The notes: generated from the sequence alone by a model not told the origin. Numbered from the stretch's first letter, positions 41,950 to 50,960 are shown. The stretch is DNA of 64,000 nt from Bradyrhizobium sp. SSBR45G (GCF_030159255.1 NZ_BSCT01000007.1:186001-250000); one strand, 5' to 3'. Made by a program: numbers and translations.

Positions 41950-42261
41950 ATGCGCGCGTTGTTGATCAGAGTTCTGGCCGTCGCCGCGGCAACCACGGCG
42001 TCGACGGCGTGGGCCGCCGACGCGGACCATGGTGCCGACCTCGCCCGGCGCTGGTGCGCCTCATGCCACCTGATCGAAGGCATGCAGAAGCAGGCCAGCG
42101 CGGATGTTCCGCCCTTCTCCCAGATCGCGCAGCGGGCGGACTTTACCCCGGAGAAGGTCGCGTTCTTCCTGCTCGACCCCCACCCCAAAATGCCAAGCTT
42201 CCCGCTCAACCGGCTGGAGGCGGCCGATATCGCCGCCTATATCGGCTCGCTGCGCAAATAG
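41950..42261 (+). CDS. Small periplasmic cytochrome c
   Basis: 103 residues. A signal peptide (about 1-22, ending AWAAD) precedes a class I cytochrome c: heme-binding CASCH (Cys36 to His40) and axial Met81 in KMPSFPL, with PFSQIAQR and DIAAYIGSL as the last helices. It carries electrons in the periplasm, as donor to a terminal oxidase or reductase not visible here. The ATG at 41950 is preceded by GGAG; the in-frame ATG at 41890 would break the signal peptide. Confidence 0.88.
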   Translation: MRALLIRVLAVAAATTASTAWAADADHGADLARRWCASCHLIEGMQKQASADVPPFSQIAQRADFTPEKVAFFLLDPHPKMPSFPLNRLEAADIAAYIGSLRK

Positions 42262-42348
42262 TGCCGCTGCGCCTGCCGGCGGCCCAATGGCCGCCGCCCC
42301 TGCTCGATTGCGACACCAACGCTCAGGTCGCGGGCGGCCTCAGGTCAC

Positions 42349-42384
42349 GCCTCAGGACTTGCCTCAGGACTTGCCTCAGGACTT
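42349..42384. repeat. Three 12-bp tandem repeats at the phasin 3' end
   Basis: GCCTCAGGACTT is repeated three times without gaps. The last copy includes the stop codon of the phasin gene at 42376. The copies are identical, suggesting slippage. Confidence 0.85.
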
Positions 42385-42729
42385 GGGCTCCGTGGCCTTG
42401 CTTGCGGCGGACATGATGCCGGCCGTGATCGTCTTCATGTGCTCGCCGGCGTTGGTGAACTGACTGCGCAGGAATTCGGACTGAATCCGCATCGCCTCCT
42501 CCAGCTCGGTCGCGTGGACGAGCTTTCGCGCATGCTCGAACGCCGTCTTGATGTTCTGTTCGGTGAGGGTGAGCGCCTGCTTCGACATGTCGGCAGCAGG
42601 GCCGGGAACCGAGCCGATCGATTTTCCGGCCGCGTCGAAGAACATCTCGAAGGCCCTTTCCGCCTGCGCAATGGTCTTTTCGGCCAGGTCTCGCAGTTCA
42701 GCGGGCACTTCCAGTTTGGTTTGGGTCAT
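42376..42729 (-). CDS. Phasin-family protein
   Basis: 117 residues from MTQTKLEVPAELRDLAEKTIAQAERAFEMFFDAAGKSIGS, then ALTLTEQNIKTAFEHARKLVHATELEEAMRIQSEFLRSQFTNAGEHMKTITAG in blocks, which is the classic PF09361-type phasin pattern. The ATG has GGAGG 8 nt upstream. Phasins bind PHA granules; this is the second in the window, 40 kb from the PHA synthase. Nothing near it shows why it is located here. Confidence 0.9.
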   Translation of the reverse strand: MTQTKLEVPAELRDLAEKTIAQAERAFEMFFDAAGKSIGSVPGPAADMSKQALTLTEQNIKTAFEHARKLVHATELEEAMRIQSEFLRSQFTNAGEHMKTITAGIMSAASKATEPKS

Positions 42730-42820
42730 TGTTACGTCCTCCACGACAAGTCCAACTACCACATCTGCACATCCTCGTCCCCGTGCAAATGGAAGCGAGG
42801 GCGGCAGGTGGCAGGACCTG

Positions 42821-43111
42821 TCAGGACGCACCCATGCGCTCGCGTGCGATCTGCAGCGAATACGCGATCGAGGTGAGGTGACGTTCGAACATCCGCTGCG
42901 CGCGCTCCTCGGTAATGAGCTCGGCGAGCTCACGCGCATGCTGCAAAGCAAGATCGAGCAGGATGACGGTCTTCCAGAGATCGTTCCGGGCGCCCGGTCG
43001 CGTTGGGTCGCACCGGCCCTTTGCCACCGCCACCACAGCTTCCGCGTGAGCCGCCCTGGACCCGGCACGGAACGAGACTGTCCTGGCGCGGAACGGAATA
43101 ACGTTGGACAT
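42821..43111 (-). CDS. Hypothetical protein
   Basis: 96 residues from MSNVIPFRARTVSFRAGSRAAHAEAVVAVAKGRC, then helical (DLWKTVILLDLALQHARELAELITEERAQRMFERHLTSIAYSL). The start MSNVIPFRAR with GGGGAGAG upstream is typical of small Bradyrhizobium proteins of unknown function. A longer frame to 43153 exists but lacks a ribosome-binding site. Confidence 0.6.
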   Translation of the reverse strand: MSNVIPFRARTVSFRAGSRAAHAEAVVAVAKGRCDPTRPGARNDLWKTVILLDLALQHARELAELITEERAQRMFERHLTSIAYSLQIARERMGAS

Positions 43112-43303
43112 GAGCTCTCCCCGATGCTGTTCGCAAAGGCGGATCTGGATCAATTTTTCGCTGTTATACGCGCGGCATTTTACTGAAGCCTTAGACCGGT
43201 TGTAGACGGCAAGGCCATTGTGGACCCAACGTCAGCGGCGTGATTAACCCGAAAGCAAACCGCATCGCGCCGGACTTGACGGCCGCGATCGGCGGTAAAT
43301 CGC

Positions 43304-43750
43304 TCAGGCGGAAAAGCGGCGACGATAGTCCGCCGGCGACACGCCGAGATGCCGCATGAAAGCACGCCGCATGCGCTCGTCATCGCCGAAGCCGGCCCGC
43401 TTTGCGACTTCGACGACGCTGTCGACCTGACCGCCATCGAGCAGCAGACGCGCGGTCTCGACCCTGAGCGCTTCCACCCCCTGAGCCGGCGTCATGCCGG
43501 TGCGATTGGCATAGGTCCGTGCAAAGGTCCGGGGCGTCATGCCCGCCCGCGCGGCCAGTGTCTCGACCCTGAGATCGCGCGCGATGTTCTCGATGATCCA
43601 GGCATGGAGTGCGCTCAAGCGGCCCTCGACGTCGGAGGCCTGCGCCGCCAGAACGGTCGAAAACGGACTCTGCACGCCGGGTCGCTTGAGGAAGACGACC
43701 AGCGTCCGCCTCTCAGTCCCCCGTCTCGCATTGCAGCATGCTGGGAAGAA
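43304..43750 (-). pseudogene. Truncated GlxA-type AraC regulator
   Basis: The frame encodes the C-terminal half of a GlxA-family transcription regulator: RRTLVVFLKRPGVQSPFSTVLAAQ, LSALHAWIIENIARDLRVETLAARAGMTPRTFARTYANRTGMTPAQGVEALRVETARLLL and a second helix-turn-helix (EVAKRAGFGDDERMRRAFMRHLGVSP). The N-terminal DJ-1/PfpI-like domain, normally about 190 residues, is missing. Upstream sequence on this strand does not supply it. Only a short unrelated stretch precedes the homology, so this is most likely a gene remnant; the DNA-binding half could still be expressed. Confidence 0.7.
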
Positions 43751-43914
43751 CTGGCAGAATTCGAGGGCATATTGTCCTTTAGGTGATTGGATGACCACCT
43801 GTATCAGCCCGACCTCGTAGCGCTGGAGTTTGATGCGATGTCGCACCGCCGGCCACCGATCATGGATGCGATGAATTCGATGATTGCCGTTAACTGGAAA
43901 GCAATCGAACCTCG

Positions 43915-44358
43915 TTGGACAGCGGCCGCGTCGCCATTCGAGAGCCCATACGGCCTCGTTCTGGTCTACGATCGCAGCGGACTGAAGTGCTGCCCGCGCG
44001 CCAGGATCCTGACCTGTATGGGTTCGTTACGTCGCGGATTCTCCGTAAGCCCAACGCGGTCGGGCACAGCGAGCGCCTCCGCTACGTCTGGCGTAACGGC
44101 AATCCGATCGTGTGGGCTGCCAACGCGAAGATCGGTGAGAGGGTCGCGCCGTTATTGCGCAACGGTGCCTCGCGCCGGGTCGGCGCCGAGCGCCCTGGAC
44201 CACACAGGCCCCGAGGCGACGAGCGCGTCTGCCCGCTGAGAACAAGGGAACCGCCGGCCGGCCTGGCGGCGACACGAATCAGAGGCGCTGGGAAGGTGCA
44301 ATTGATGCGATTACTATGCAGACAAGACCAACCATTGCATGCAATCAATGGGGACTGA
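43915..44358 (+). other. Possible degraded gene, weakly supported frame
   Basis: An open frame of 147 codons whose middle part (DPDLYGFVTSRILRKPNAVGHSERLRYVWRNGNPIVWAANAKIGERVAPLLRNG) has protein-like composition and good codon use, while both ends are Arg/Pro-rich and look non-coding. No ribosome-binding site is seen. It may be the remnant of a larger gene in the same scar as the truncated GlxA-type regulator. Confidence 0.25.
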
Positions 44359-44360
44359 GG

Positions 44361-44549
44361 TCAGGACAGTGGGCGATCAGTTCCCGCATGCGACTCTGAG
44401 GTGAGCCGCTCGACCATCTCGATCAATTCGATGCGCTGGCCTGGCGCCAGCTTCAGGAACGCCTTCAGAAGTCGAAGGCTCTCCACCGCTTCGCTCGATG
44501 GAGCTCCGAGCTTCGTGTGCAGCTCCGCGATGCATGTGGGATTCTTCAT
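44361..44549 (-). CDS. Short hypothetical protein
   Basis: 62 residues from MKNPTCIAELHTKLGAPSSEAVESLRLLKAFLKLAPGQRIELIEMVERL, fully helical, with an AAAGG site before the ATG. The LAPGQRxELIEMVERL segment recurs in short Bradyrhizobium proteins. It is divergent from the next small gene with only 25 bp between starts. Confidence 0.45.
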   Translation of the reverse strand: MKNPTCIAELHTKLGAPSSEAVESLRLLKAFLKLAPGQRIELIEMVERLTSESHAGTDRPLS

Positions 44550-44574
44550 CTCGCACCTTTGGCAGGAAACGGTG

Positions 44575-44760
44575 ATGCCAGTCCTTAGCAAACGTCAAGG
44601 CCTCGCACGCAAGGTCGATACTGCAGCAATCGAGGCTGAAAGTCTTGGTCTGACGACTGCGACCCTGATCCTCAGAATGGCCCGCCTGGAGATCGATCGC
44701 GCGGAACCCGATCAGGTTGAAAGTATGCCAGCGAACAACTCTTGCAGCAAGCCAAACTGA
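44575..44760 (+). CDS. Short hypothetical protein
   Basis: 61 residues: MPVLSKRQGLARKVDTAAIEAESLGLTTATLILRMARLEIDRAE and a short polar tail. AGGAAACGG precedes the ATG closely. One helix dominates. No family is recognised. It is divergent from the gene at 44361-44549 with very little space for promoters, so one of the two may not be real. Confidence 0.4.
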   Translation: MPVLSKRQGLARKVDTAAIEAESLGLTTATLILRMARLEIDRAEPDQVESMPANNSCSKPN

Positions 44761-44980
44761 CCAGTCGGTCGATTTTGTTGGCACAATTTGAGCTGTCTGG
44801 CAGTTTTTGGCGCTGTATACCAGCTAAAATGGTCGTTCATCGAACGGGGAACGGGGATTACAGCAGAGGTAAGCTTGTCCTCCATCTTAGAGGTCTTCTA
44901 TAATTCGAGCGGGAGCATCACGGTTGCGGTTCCAGCCCGGCTCCGCATCACTCCCGCGATACAGCGGCCGCAGGAAGACC

Positions 44981-45214
44981 ATGCGCACCTATTATTTCGA
45001 TATGAAGGATGGCATTCCGACCAGAGACCGGACGGGTCTGGAATTTGCGACGAGTGCGGGGGCGATCGAGCACAGCCGCGATCTGGCCCGGCGGCTTCGG
45101 CATGATCCGCGCATCACGGACCGCAGGCTTTCGATCGTCGTCGTCGACGAGTCGGGGGCGGAAATCCACCGCGAGCCGGTGTACCCCGCCGCGGTGAAGG
45201 CCAGCCTGTCCTGA
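44981..45214 (+). CDS. DUF6894-like small protein
   Basis: 77 residues: MRTYYFDMKDGIPTRDRTGLEFATSAGAIEHSRDLARRLRHD, then RRLSIVVVDESGAEIHREPV. This is the compact pattern of the DUF6894 family, common in many copies in Bradyrhizobium, with unknown function, often stress-related. The ATG at 44981 fits the family start. Confidence 0.7.
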   Translation: MRTYYFDMKDGIPTRDRTGLEFATSAGAIEHSRDLARRLRHDPRITDRRLSIVVVDESGAEIHREPVYPAAVKASLS

Positions 45215-45347
45215 TTTTTCGTGAGAGTGCCGACGTCGAACATCAGACGCCCCGAGCTTCAACTTCCAGTAGATAAAAGATCGTCCGGCTCAACTTTTGA
45301 GGGCTGAAACTCCGCGCTCCGAGCTTAGACAGCTACCGGGATCGCGC

Positions 45348-46034
45348 TCACCAGACAAATGGCAGAAGCCGCCACCGCACGCTCGCCTGATAGTCCCGGT
45401 AGCCGGACAAATGCGCCGCCAGCACGCTTTCCTCATGCAGCAGGCGCCAGATCAAGACCGGCATGATCACGGCCAGCAGTGAAAGCCCCCACCACGACCC
45501 CAGCGCAATCGGAATGCCGGCCAGCATCACCAGCGCCGCAGCATACATCGGATGGCGAACGACGGCGTAGGGCCCGGTGGATATGACGGATTGATCGCGA
45601 GCCACCTCGACCGTCGCTGCCGAAAAGCTGTTCTCCCGGAATACGAGCCCGATCCCCCCGAATCCGAGCACGACCAGCAGATCGCCGCCGATGACGACGA
45701 GTGATGTCACCTGAGACCAGCCGAAGCGGTGATCCAGCGCCGGCACCACGAGCAGCCACACGAACCACAACGAGATGATCGTCATGATCAGGCGTTGAAC
45801 CGGCTCCTTTTCCGCAAAGGGCCCTCCTCGCAGGCGGCGCTGAAGGAGTGCCCGGTCGCGCCGCATCAGGTCGATCGAGATGATGAGCGATGCACTGAAA
45901 TACGTCAGCAGGAACAGCCAGGCCTGCCAGTAGTGCACGGTCCCGGCGGCGGCGAAGATCGCGCCGGCCATCACGAGCATCAGCAAGACGAGGCTTGCCA
46001 GGGTCTTGGCGTTGAGGCCGTCCATGCGGGGCAC
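45348..46034 (-). CDS. ICMT/PEMT-like membrane methyltransferase
   Basis: 228 residues, about six membrane segments. The C-terminal signature STGPYAVVRHPMYAAALVMLAGIPIALGS, followed by RLLHEESVLAAHLSGYRDYQASVRWRLLP, is that of the isoprenylcysteine carboxyl methyltransferase/phospholipid methyltransferase family. It methylates a membrane-embedded substrate using SAM; the bacterial substrate is unknown. The position gives no further clue. Confidence 0.85.
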   Translation of the reverse strand: MPRMDGLNAKTLASLVLLMLVMAGAIFAAAGTVHYWQAWLFLLTYFSASLIISIDLMRRDRALLQRRLRGGPFAEKEPVQRLIMTIISLWFVWLLVVPALDHRFGWSQVTSLVVIGGDLLVVLGFGGIGLVFRENSFSAATVEVARDQSVISTGPYAVVRHPMYAAALVMLAGIPIALGSWWGLSLLAVIMPVLIWRLLHEESVLAAHLSGYRDYQASVRWRLLPFVW

Positions 46035-46066
46035 AATAACCGCGAAGCCGGTCCGTTCCGCTTCCT

Positions 46067-47122
46067 TTATTGCTGCTTCTCCCAGAACGACAGCAGCCCC
46101 TGTGAGGCCGAGCCGCCGATCACGCAGGGGATGCCGACCGCGACCTGGCCGAGCGCGGCAGCGGAGACACAGCCGAGCGCCAATGCGCCGACGCCGAGCT
46201 GCCCCCAGAAGTCCATGTCGCGCCGTGCGTCAGAGCCCTTGAGCTTGAGCTCGTCCACCGCGGCGACGGCATCCTTGCGCACGGCACCGAGCTGCACCGT
46301 ATCGGCCGCCTCGACCACCTCCCGCAGCGGCTCCTTGACCGGACCCGACTGCCGCGCCAGCTCCTCGCGGAGATAATCGCGCAGGCTGGCGTCGCGGACC
46401 GCGTAGCTCGCGAGCGTATAGCGCGCCATGCTGCCGACGGTCAGCTTGTCGACGGTGTCGCGGCTCTTCGACCAGGGCAGCATCTGCACGATGCGCTGGA
46501 TCGGCACACGAGAGCCGGTCGCGAAGTAATAGCCCCAGAGGATGTCGAGCAGATCCTGGTGGGTCGCGTAGCTGAGGCGCGTATCCAGCTTGCGCTCCTC
46601 CTTCTTGAACGGGTTCTGCGTCAGCGCGCCGCGCAGCTTGTCCATCATGCCCGGCTTCACCTCCTCGAGCGGGATCTCCATCAGGATCGGCTGCGTGCCG
46701 CTGAGATAGCCGTCGATCATCACGCGACGACCCGGCATCTTGGGCGCGACCTTGCGCATGAGATTGCGCCAGTCGGGCAGGCCTGAATAGGCGATGGCGC
46801 GCACGATGACCCACTCCTCCTCGGGAGGAACGGGGAAGAAACTGTTGACGAGCTGCTCGGCCTTTGCCGGGTTGGAGCCGATCGCGCCGGCAATGAAGCC
46901 GAGATAGATGCCGGAGTTCTCCGGCTCCTTGAATGTCTGTGAGTGGAACAGCACCCGCACGGCTGCCGGCACATGGGCGTAATCGGGCTTGGTCCGGTAG
47001 TTGTAGATCCAGTTCTGAACGACCCCGAGCGATGCGCGCGGATCGATTTCGGGAACGACCGCCGCGGCAAGAGCCGATTGGACGAAAGTACAAGCGATGA
47101 GGGCCAGAGCGATGGCGCGCAT
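46067..47122 (-). CDS. Secreted protein of unknown function
   Basis: 351 residues from MRAIALALIACTFVQSALAAAVVPEIDPRASLGVVQNWIYNYRTKPDYAHVP. A clear signal peptide (about 1-20) precedes a helical domain rich in repeat-like motifs (GIYLGFIAGAIGSNPAKAEQLVNSFFPVPPEEEW, ATHQDLLDILWGYYFATGSRVPIQRIVQML). A C-terminal glycine-rich hydrophobic stretch (GVGALALGCVSAAALGQVAVGIPCVIGG) could be a membrane anchor. It is divergent from the BamA-like gene. The in-frame ATG at 47287 would add an implausible extension. Confidence 0.65.
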   Translation of the reverse strand: MRAIALALIACTFVQSALAAAVVPEIDPRASLGVVQNWIYNYRTKPDYAHVPAAVRVLFHSQTFKEPENSGIYLGFIAGAIGSNPAKAEQLVNSFFPVPPEEEWVIVRAIAYSGLPDWRNLMRKVAPKMPGRRVMIDGYLSGTQPILMEIPLEEVKPGMMDKLRGALTQNPFKKEERKLDTRLSYATHQDLLDILWGYYFATGSRVPIQRIVQMLPWSKSRDTVDKLTVGSMARYTLASYAVRDASLRDYLREELARQSGPVKEPLREVVEAADTVQLGAVRKDAVAAVDELKLKGSDARRDMDFWGQLGVGALALGCVSAAALGQVAVGIPCVIGGSASQGLLSFWEKQQ

Positions 47123-47358
47123 GATCTGCTCCCGACAAACGTTCGCTGTGTCGTCATGCGCTGGCGCGTGCGACGACACAGTCGCTATCAGGCGTTTGGA
47201 TCGACTCTGCGTCGATTCTGCGGCCACCATCGGCTCCGAGCCGCGGCCGACCTTCGCAGCCGTGATCGCAGGCCGCCAAGTCTCCACGGCCCTGACATGA
47301 TTTGGCCGTCCACCCGCTCTTGCATGATGGCGATGACGAGCAGGCAGGAGCGCACATC

Positions 47359-49680
47359 ATGACCGGCCGGACCCGGCATCACCGTCGCCTCGGCAGCTTG
47401 CTGCCAATTCCGCTCCTGGTAGCGGTTGCGTCCGTCCTGTCGTCTGCGATCCCAGCGGCAGCCGCAGAAACCCTTGTGGTGCAGGGCAATCGCCGCGTCG
47501 ATGCCGAGACCGTGAAGTCCTATTTCCACGCCGACGCGAACGGCCGCTACGACGCCGCCGCGCTCGATGCCGGCCTCAAGGCCGTGGTGGCAACCGGCCT
47601 CTTCGAGGACGTCAAGGTCGGCCGCAGCGACGGACGGATCGTGGTCCGGCTCGCCGAAGCAAAGCTGCTCGATCGGGTCGCCTTCGAGGGTAACAAGAAG
47701 GTGAAGGATGCCGACCTCACGAGCGCGGTGCTGTCGAAGCCCCGCGCTGCCCTGCAGCGCGCGACCGTGCAGGGCGACGTCGCCAGGATCCTCCAGGCCT
47801 ATCATCGCGTCGGGCGCGACGACGTCCGTGTCGTTCCCGAAATCATCGACCGCGGCAATGATCGCGTCGACCTGGTCTTCACCATCACCGAGGGCAAGAA
47901 GACGCCGGTCAGGTCGGTCAGCTTCGTCGGCAACACCGCCTTTGGCGCACGGCAATTGCGCGCCGTGATCAAGACGTCGGAGTCGACCGTGCTGAGCTTC
48001 GTGACAGGCGGCGACGCCTACGACGCCGACCGGGTCAATGACGACCGCGAGCAGCTGCGACAATACTACCGCAACCACGGCTACGCCGAGGCCGAGGTGA
48101 CGAATGTCAGTGTCGAGTTCGACCGCGCCGCCAACGGCTTCAATCTGAGCTTCACCATCGACGAGGGCGTGCTCTACCGGTTTGGCGCCGTCGACGTCTC
48201 CTGCAACGTCGAGGGTCTCGCCTGCGATCGCCTGCAGGCCTTGCTGCTGGCGCAGCAAGGCGAGGTGTTCGACGCGAGCAAGCTCGACAAGAGCTCCGAG
48301 ATCCTGACGGCAGAACTGGGCAAGCTCGGCTTTCCGTTCGCGCAGGTCGAGCCGCGGGTCCGGCCCAACGGCCAGGCGCGGCTGGCCGACGTCAGCTTCC
48401 GGATCGAGCAGGGCCAGCGCAGCTATGTCGAGCGCATCGAGATTCACGGCAACACCCGCACCCGGGACGACGTGATCCGCCGCGAGTTCGACATCGGCGA
48501 AGGGGATGCCTACAACAAGACGCTGATCGACCGCGCCGAGCGGCGCCTGCGGAACCTGAACTACTTCAAGACCGTCAAGATCACGTCACGCCCCGGCTCG
48601 ACCCGGGACCGCGTGGTGCTGGACGTCGAGGCCGTCGACCAGGCGACCGGCGACTTCAACGTCTCCGGCGGCTATTCGTCGACCGACGGATTGCTCGCCG
48701 AGGTCAAGGTCGGCGACCGCAACGTGCTCGGCACCGGAAACACGGCACAGGCGACGTTCACCTATGGCCAGTTCGCGCGCGGCGCCACCCTGTCGTTCAC
48801 CTCGCCCTATGCGCTCGGCCGGATGACACCGGGCGTCGAGCTGTTCGCACGGCAGAGCATGCCAAGCACGCTGCAGTCGTTCGGCAACAACACCTATGGC
48901 GGCGCCTTCACCCTCGGCATGCCGGTGAGTGAGCAGACCGCAATGCTGTGGCGCTATTCGCTGTACGACCAGAAGGTCGTGCTCGCGCCCGGGGTTTCGC
49001 CCGCAGCGGTGTCCGTGCCGGTGCGGCAGGCTGTCGCAGCCGGACGGCAGACGGTCTCCCAGATCGGCAACACCGTCACCTACAGCACGCTCGACAACAC
49101 CAAGATGCCGACCAGCGGCATCCGTTCCCAGCTCAGCCAGGATCTCGCCGGCCTCGGCGGTGACGTCCGCTTCCTGCGCACCACCGCAGACGTCCGCTAC
49201 TACCGATCCATCAACAGCGATCTGACCGGAATGGTGCGGGCCCAGGGCGGCTACATCACCGGATGGGGCGGGCAGCAGGCGCCGCTGCTCAACAGCTTCT
49301 TCGGCGGTCCGACGATGGTGCGCGGCTTCGCGCCCGGCGGCTTCGGACCGCGCGATCTCACGGCGGGATCGACGATGGACAATGTCGGCGGCAGTTTCTA
49401 CTGGGCGACCACGGCGGAGCTGCAAAGCAACATCCCCGGTCTGCCTCAGGAATACGGCCTGCGCGCATCCGCCTTCGTCGATGCCGGCACCGTGTTCGGC
49501 TACCGCGGTCCGACCCAGAACGTCCAGGTCGCGAACAGAAACGTGCTGCGCTCCTCGGTCGGCGTCGGCATGACCTGGGCGTCACCGTTCGGCCCGCTGA
49601 CGGTCGACTATGCCGTGCCGATCAGCAAGGCGGCGTATGACGTCGTGCAGCCGCTGCGCTTCAGCGCCGGCGGCTTCTAG
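47359..49680 (+). CDS. BamA-like Omp85-family outer membrane protein
   Basis: 773 residues from MTGRTRHHRRLGSLLPIPLLVAV. A signal peptide (about 1-37, AAAAE) precedes several POTRA repeats (ETLVVQGNRRVDAETVKSYF, LLDRVAFEGNKKVKDADLTSAV, PVRSVSFVGNTAFGARQLRAVI, YRFGAVDVSCNVEGL, YVERIEIHGNTRTRDDVIRREFDIGEG) and a C-terminal barrel with the MVRGFAPGGFGPRD motif, ending in RFSAGGF. It inserts outer membrane proteins or acts as a paralogue of BamA. Without lpxD, skp or rseP homologues nearby, this is more likely an extra copy than the main bamA gene. Confidence 0.88.
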   Translation: MTGRTRHHRRLGSLLPIPLLVAVASVLSSAIPAAAAETLVVQGNRRVDAETVKSYFHADANGRYDAAALDAGLKAVVATGLFEDVKVGRSDGRIVVRLAEAKLLDRVAFEGNKKVKDADLTSAVLSKPRAALQRATVQGDVARILQAYHRVGRDDVRVVPEIIDRGNDRVDLVFTITEGKKTPVRSVSFVGNTAFGARQLRAVIKTSESTVLSFVTGGDAYDADRVNDDREQLRQYYRNHGYAEAEVTNVSVEFDRAANGFNLSFTIDEGVLYRFGAVDVSCNVEGLACDRLQALLLAQQGEVFDASKLDKSSEILTAELGKLGFPFAQVEPRVRPNGQARLADVSFRIEQGQRSYVERIEIHGNTRTRDDVIRREFDIGEGDAYNKTLIDRAERRLRNLNYFKTVKITSRPGSTRDRVVLDVEAVDQATGDFNVSGGYSSTDGLLAEVKVGDRNVLGTGNTAQATFTYGQFARGATLSFTSPYALGRMTPGVELFARQSMPSTLQSFGNNTYGGAFTLGMPVSEQTAMLWRYSLYDQKVVLAPGVSPAAVSVPVRQAVAAGRQTVSQIGNTVTYSTLDNTKMPTSGIRSQLSQDLAGLGGDVRFLRTTADVRYYRSINSDLTGMVRAQGGYITGWGGQQAPLLNSFFGGPTMVRGFAPGGFGPRDLTAGSTMDNVGGSFYWATTAELQSNIPGLPQEYGLRASAFVDAGTVFGYRGPTQNVQVANRNVLRSSVGVGMTWASPFGPLTVDYAVPISKAAYDVVQPLRFSAGGF

Positions 49681-49783
49681 CTAGAGCATCATCCGGAAAA
49701 GCGGAAGCCGGATTTCCGAAAAGATCATGCTTAAATAAGGTGATGAGAGCATGATGCGGTTCCGTGGAAACGCATCTTGCTCT
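49681..49783. repeat. Rhizobial palindromic repeat after the BamA-like gene
   Basis: The stretch contains an inverted GAGCATCATCCGGAAA/TTTCCGAAAAGATCATGCT pair and a second hairpin (AGAGCATGATGCG/CGCATCTTGCTCT, 49746-49783). It matches the style of the repeats found in hundreds of copies in Bradyrhizobium intergenic regions. It may also act as a transcription barrier. Confidence 0.8.
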
Positions 49784-49838
49784 CAGCCAGCACGGCAGGC
49801 CAAGCGCCGGCACTGAACGTCACCCGATCCGCAAAGCC

Positions 49839-50285
49839 TCAGTACGGATGATAATAATAGTGCCCCCGCGGTCCGTAATACGGATTCCCGTAATAGGGAC
49901 GCACGTAGTGCGGCTGAGGAGCATAGTAGCCCTGCGGCGGCCCATAATAGCCCGGCCCGGGGTAATAGCCCGGCTCATAGTAATACTCGTCATCGTGCTG
50001 ATGCGCTGCAATCGCGCCGAATGTCCCGATCATCGCGCCCATGATGGCGAGGCCGGCGGCCGGATTGCCCCTGTAGCCGCGGCGGTAACGCCGGCGGGCG
50101 CTGAGATCGGTCACATCGCTGGCCGCCGCCTTCAGGACCGCCTGCTTGCTGCTTGAGTTGCTGCTTGGGCCCGCTGCGCGCGCGGAAGCGGGCGCCGCCG
50201 CGCCTGCCATGAGCACAGCCGCCGCGACTGCTGCCAACGCGATCTTGGCGCCGGTCGACCGGAACAAACATTGACCGCTGATCAT
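49839..50285 (-). CDS. Secreted Tyr/Pro/Gly-rich protein
   Basis: 148 residues from MISGQCLFRSTGAKIALAAVAAAVLMAGAAAPASA, a signal peptide, followed by RRRYRRGYRGNPAAGLAIMGAMIGTFGAIAAH and a C-terminal repetitive region (YYYEPGYYPGPGYYGPPQG, HYVRPYYGNPYYGPRG). The AGACGGGGGG site precedes the ATG at 50285. Such proteins are common and poorly characterised in Bradyrhizobium; an envelope role is likely. A FixK-type box lies about 61 bp upstream, so it may be expressed under low oxygen. Confidence 0.75.
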   Translation of the reverse strand: MISGQCLFRSTGAKIALAAVAAAVLMAGAAAPASARAAGPSSNSSSKQAVLKAAASDVTDLSARRRYRRGYRGNPAAGLAIMGAMIGTFGAIAAHQHDDEYYYEPGYYPGPGYYGPPQGYYAPQPHYVRPYYGNPYYGPRGHYYYHPY

Positions 50286-50339
50286 CGTATCCCCCCGTCT
50301 CTTCATTGGTCCCCAATAGAGCACACAATGCCGGAGCGG

Positions 50340-50353
50340 TTGACCTGAATCAA
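50340..50353. promoter_or_regulatory. FixK/FNR-type box
   Basis: TTGACCTGAATCAA matches TTGAC-N4-ATCAA. Its centre is 61.5 bp from the ATG at 50285 on the minus strand, the same geometry as at the CBS and malic enzyme genes. Confidence 0.7.
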
Positions 50354-50537
50354 AACCACCATCGACCGGCGTCTGCACCGGATGCGAATCCGATCGTGCT
50401 CCCCTCGTGCTTGGACTCACCCCCTCGGAGCCAGGTTCAATCTTCGTCACAGCTATTTTTTGCGAACCGGCAATGCGTCACGGGAAACCAATGCCTGCAA
50501 GCATGAATACGCAAAGCGAGGACGAACAGGAGCTCTC

Positions 50538-50894
50538 ATGGCATTGAGATTGACACGCGGGATTATGGGCTCACTTGCGCTTTTCGCCGTGGCGGCGCCA
50601 ACCGCGATGGCCGAAGACGGCAGGACCGCGCTGTTCAAGATCGTGACTGTCAAGGACGAGATCGTCATCGGTCTCAGCAGCGATGAGCTGGCGGCGATCG
50701 GCGGCAGCGATGCCAGCGCAGTGGCGCACGCTCTGGCCCAGAAGGGAGACCTCACGGCCTGGCAGTACAACGTCCACCGCGGTGCCAATGGCGAGCTGCA
50801 GATGACGCCGTCGGCGAAGATCGGCCTGCTGGCGCACGCGTCCGTGCGGGTCGAGCCGTACAGCACGAGCTATGCGGTCACACCGCATCCCTGA
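50538..50894 (+). CDS. Small secreted protein
   Basis: 118 residues from MALRLTRGIMGSLALFAVAAPTAMAEDGRTALFKIVTVKDEIVIGLSSDELAAIGG. Signal peptide about 1-25, then a small mixed domain (DLTAWQYNVHRGANGELQM, LLAHASVRVEPYSTSYA). AGGAG precedes the ATG. No family is recognised. It is followed by a strong GC-rich hairpin. Confidence 0.65.
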   Translation: MALRLTRGIMGSLALFAVAAPTAMAEDGRTALFKIVTVKDEIVIGLSSDELAAIGGSDASAVAHALAQKGDLTAWQYNVHRGANGELQMTPSAKIGLLAHASVRVEPYSTSYAVTPHP

Positions 50895-50909
50895 GACGAA
50901 CGACCGCCC

Positions 50910-50950
50910 GGCCGTCGCCATGCCAACCAACGATGGCACGAGCGACGGCC
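50910..50950 (+). terminator. GC-rich hairpin after the small secreted protein gene
   Basis: A 9-bp stem (GGCCGTCGC/GCGACGGCC) with an inner TGCC/GGCA pairing. There is no U-tract, so termination may need another factor. It lies between convergent genes. Confidence 0.5.
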
Positions 50951-50960
50951 AGGCGCTCCG

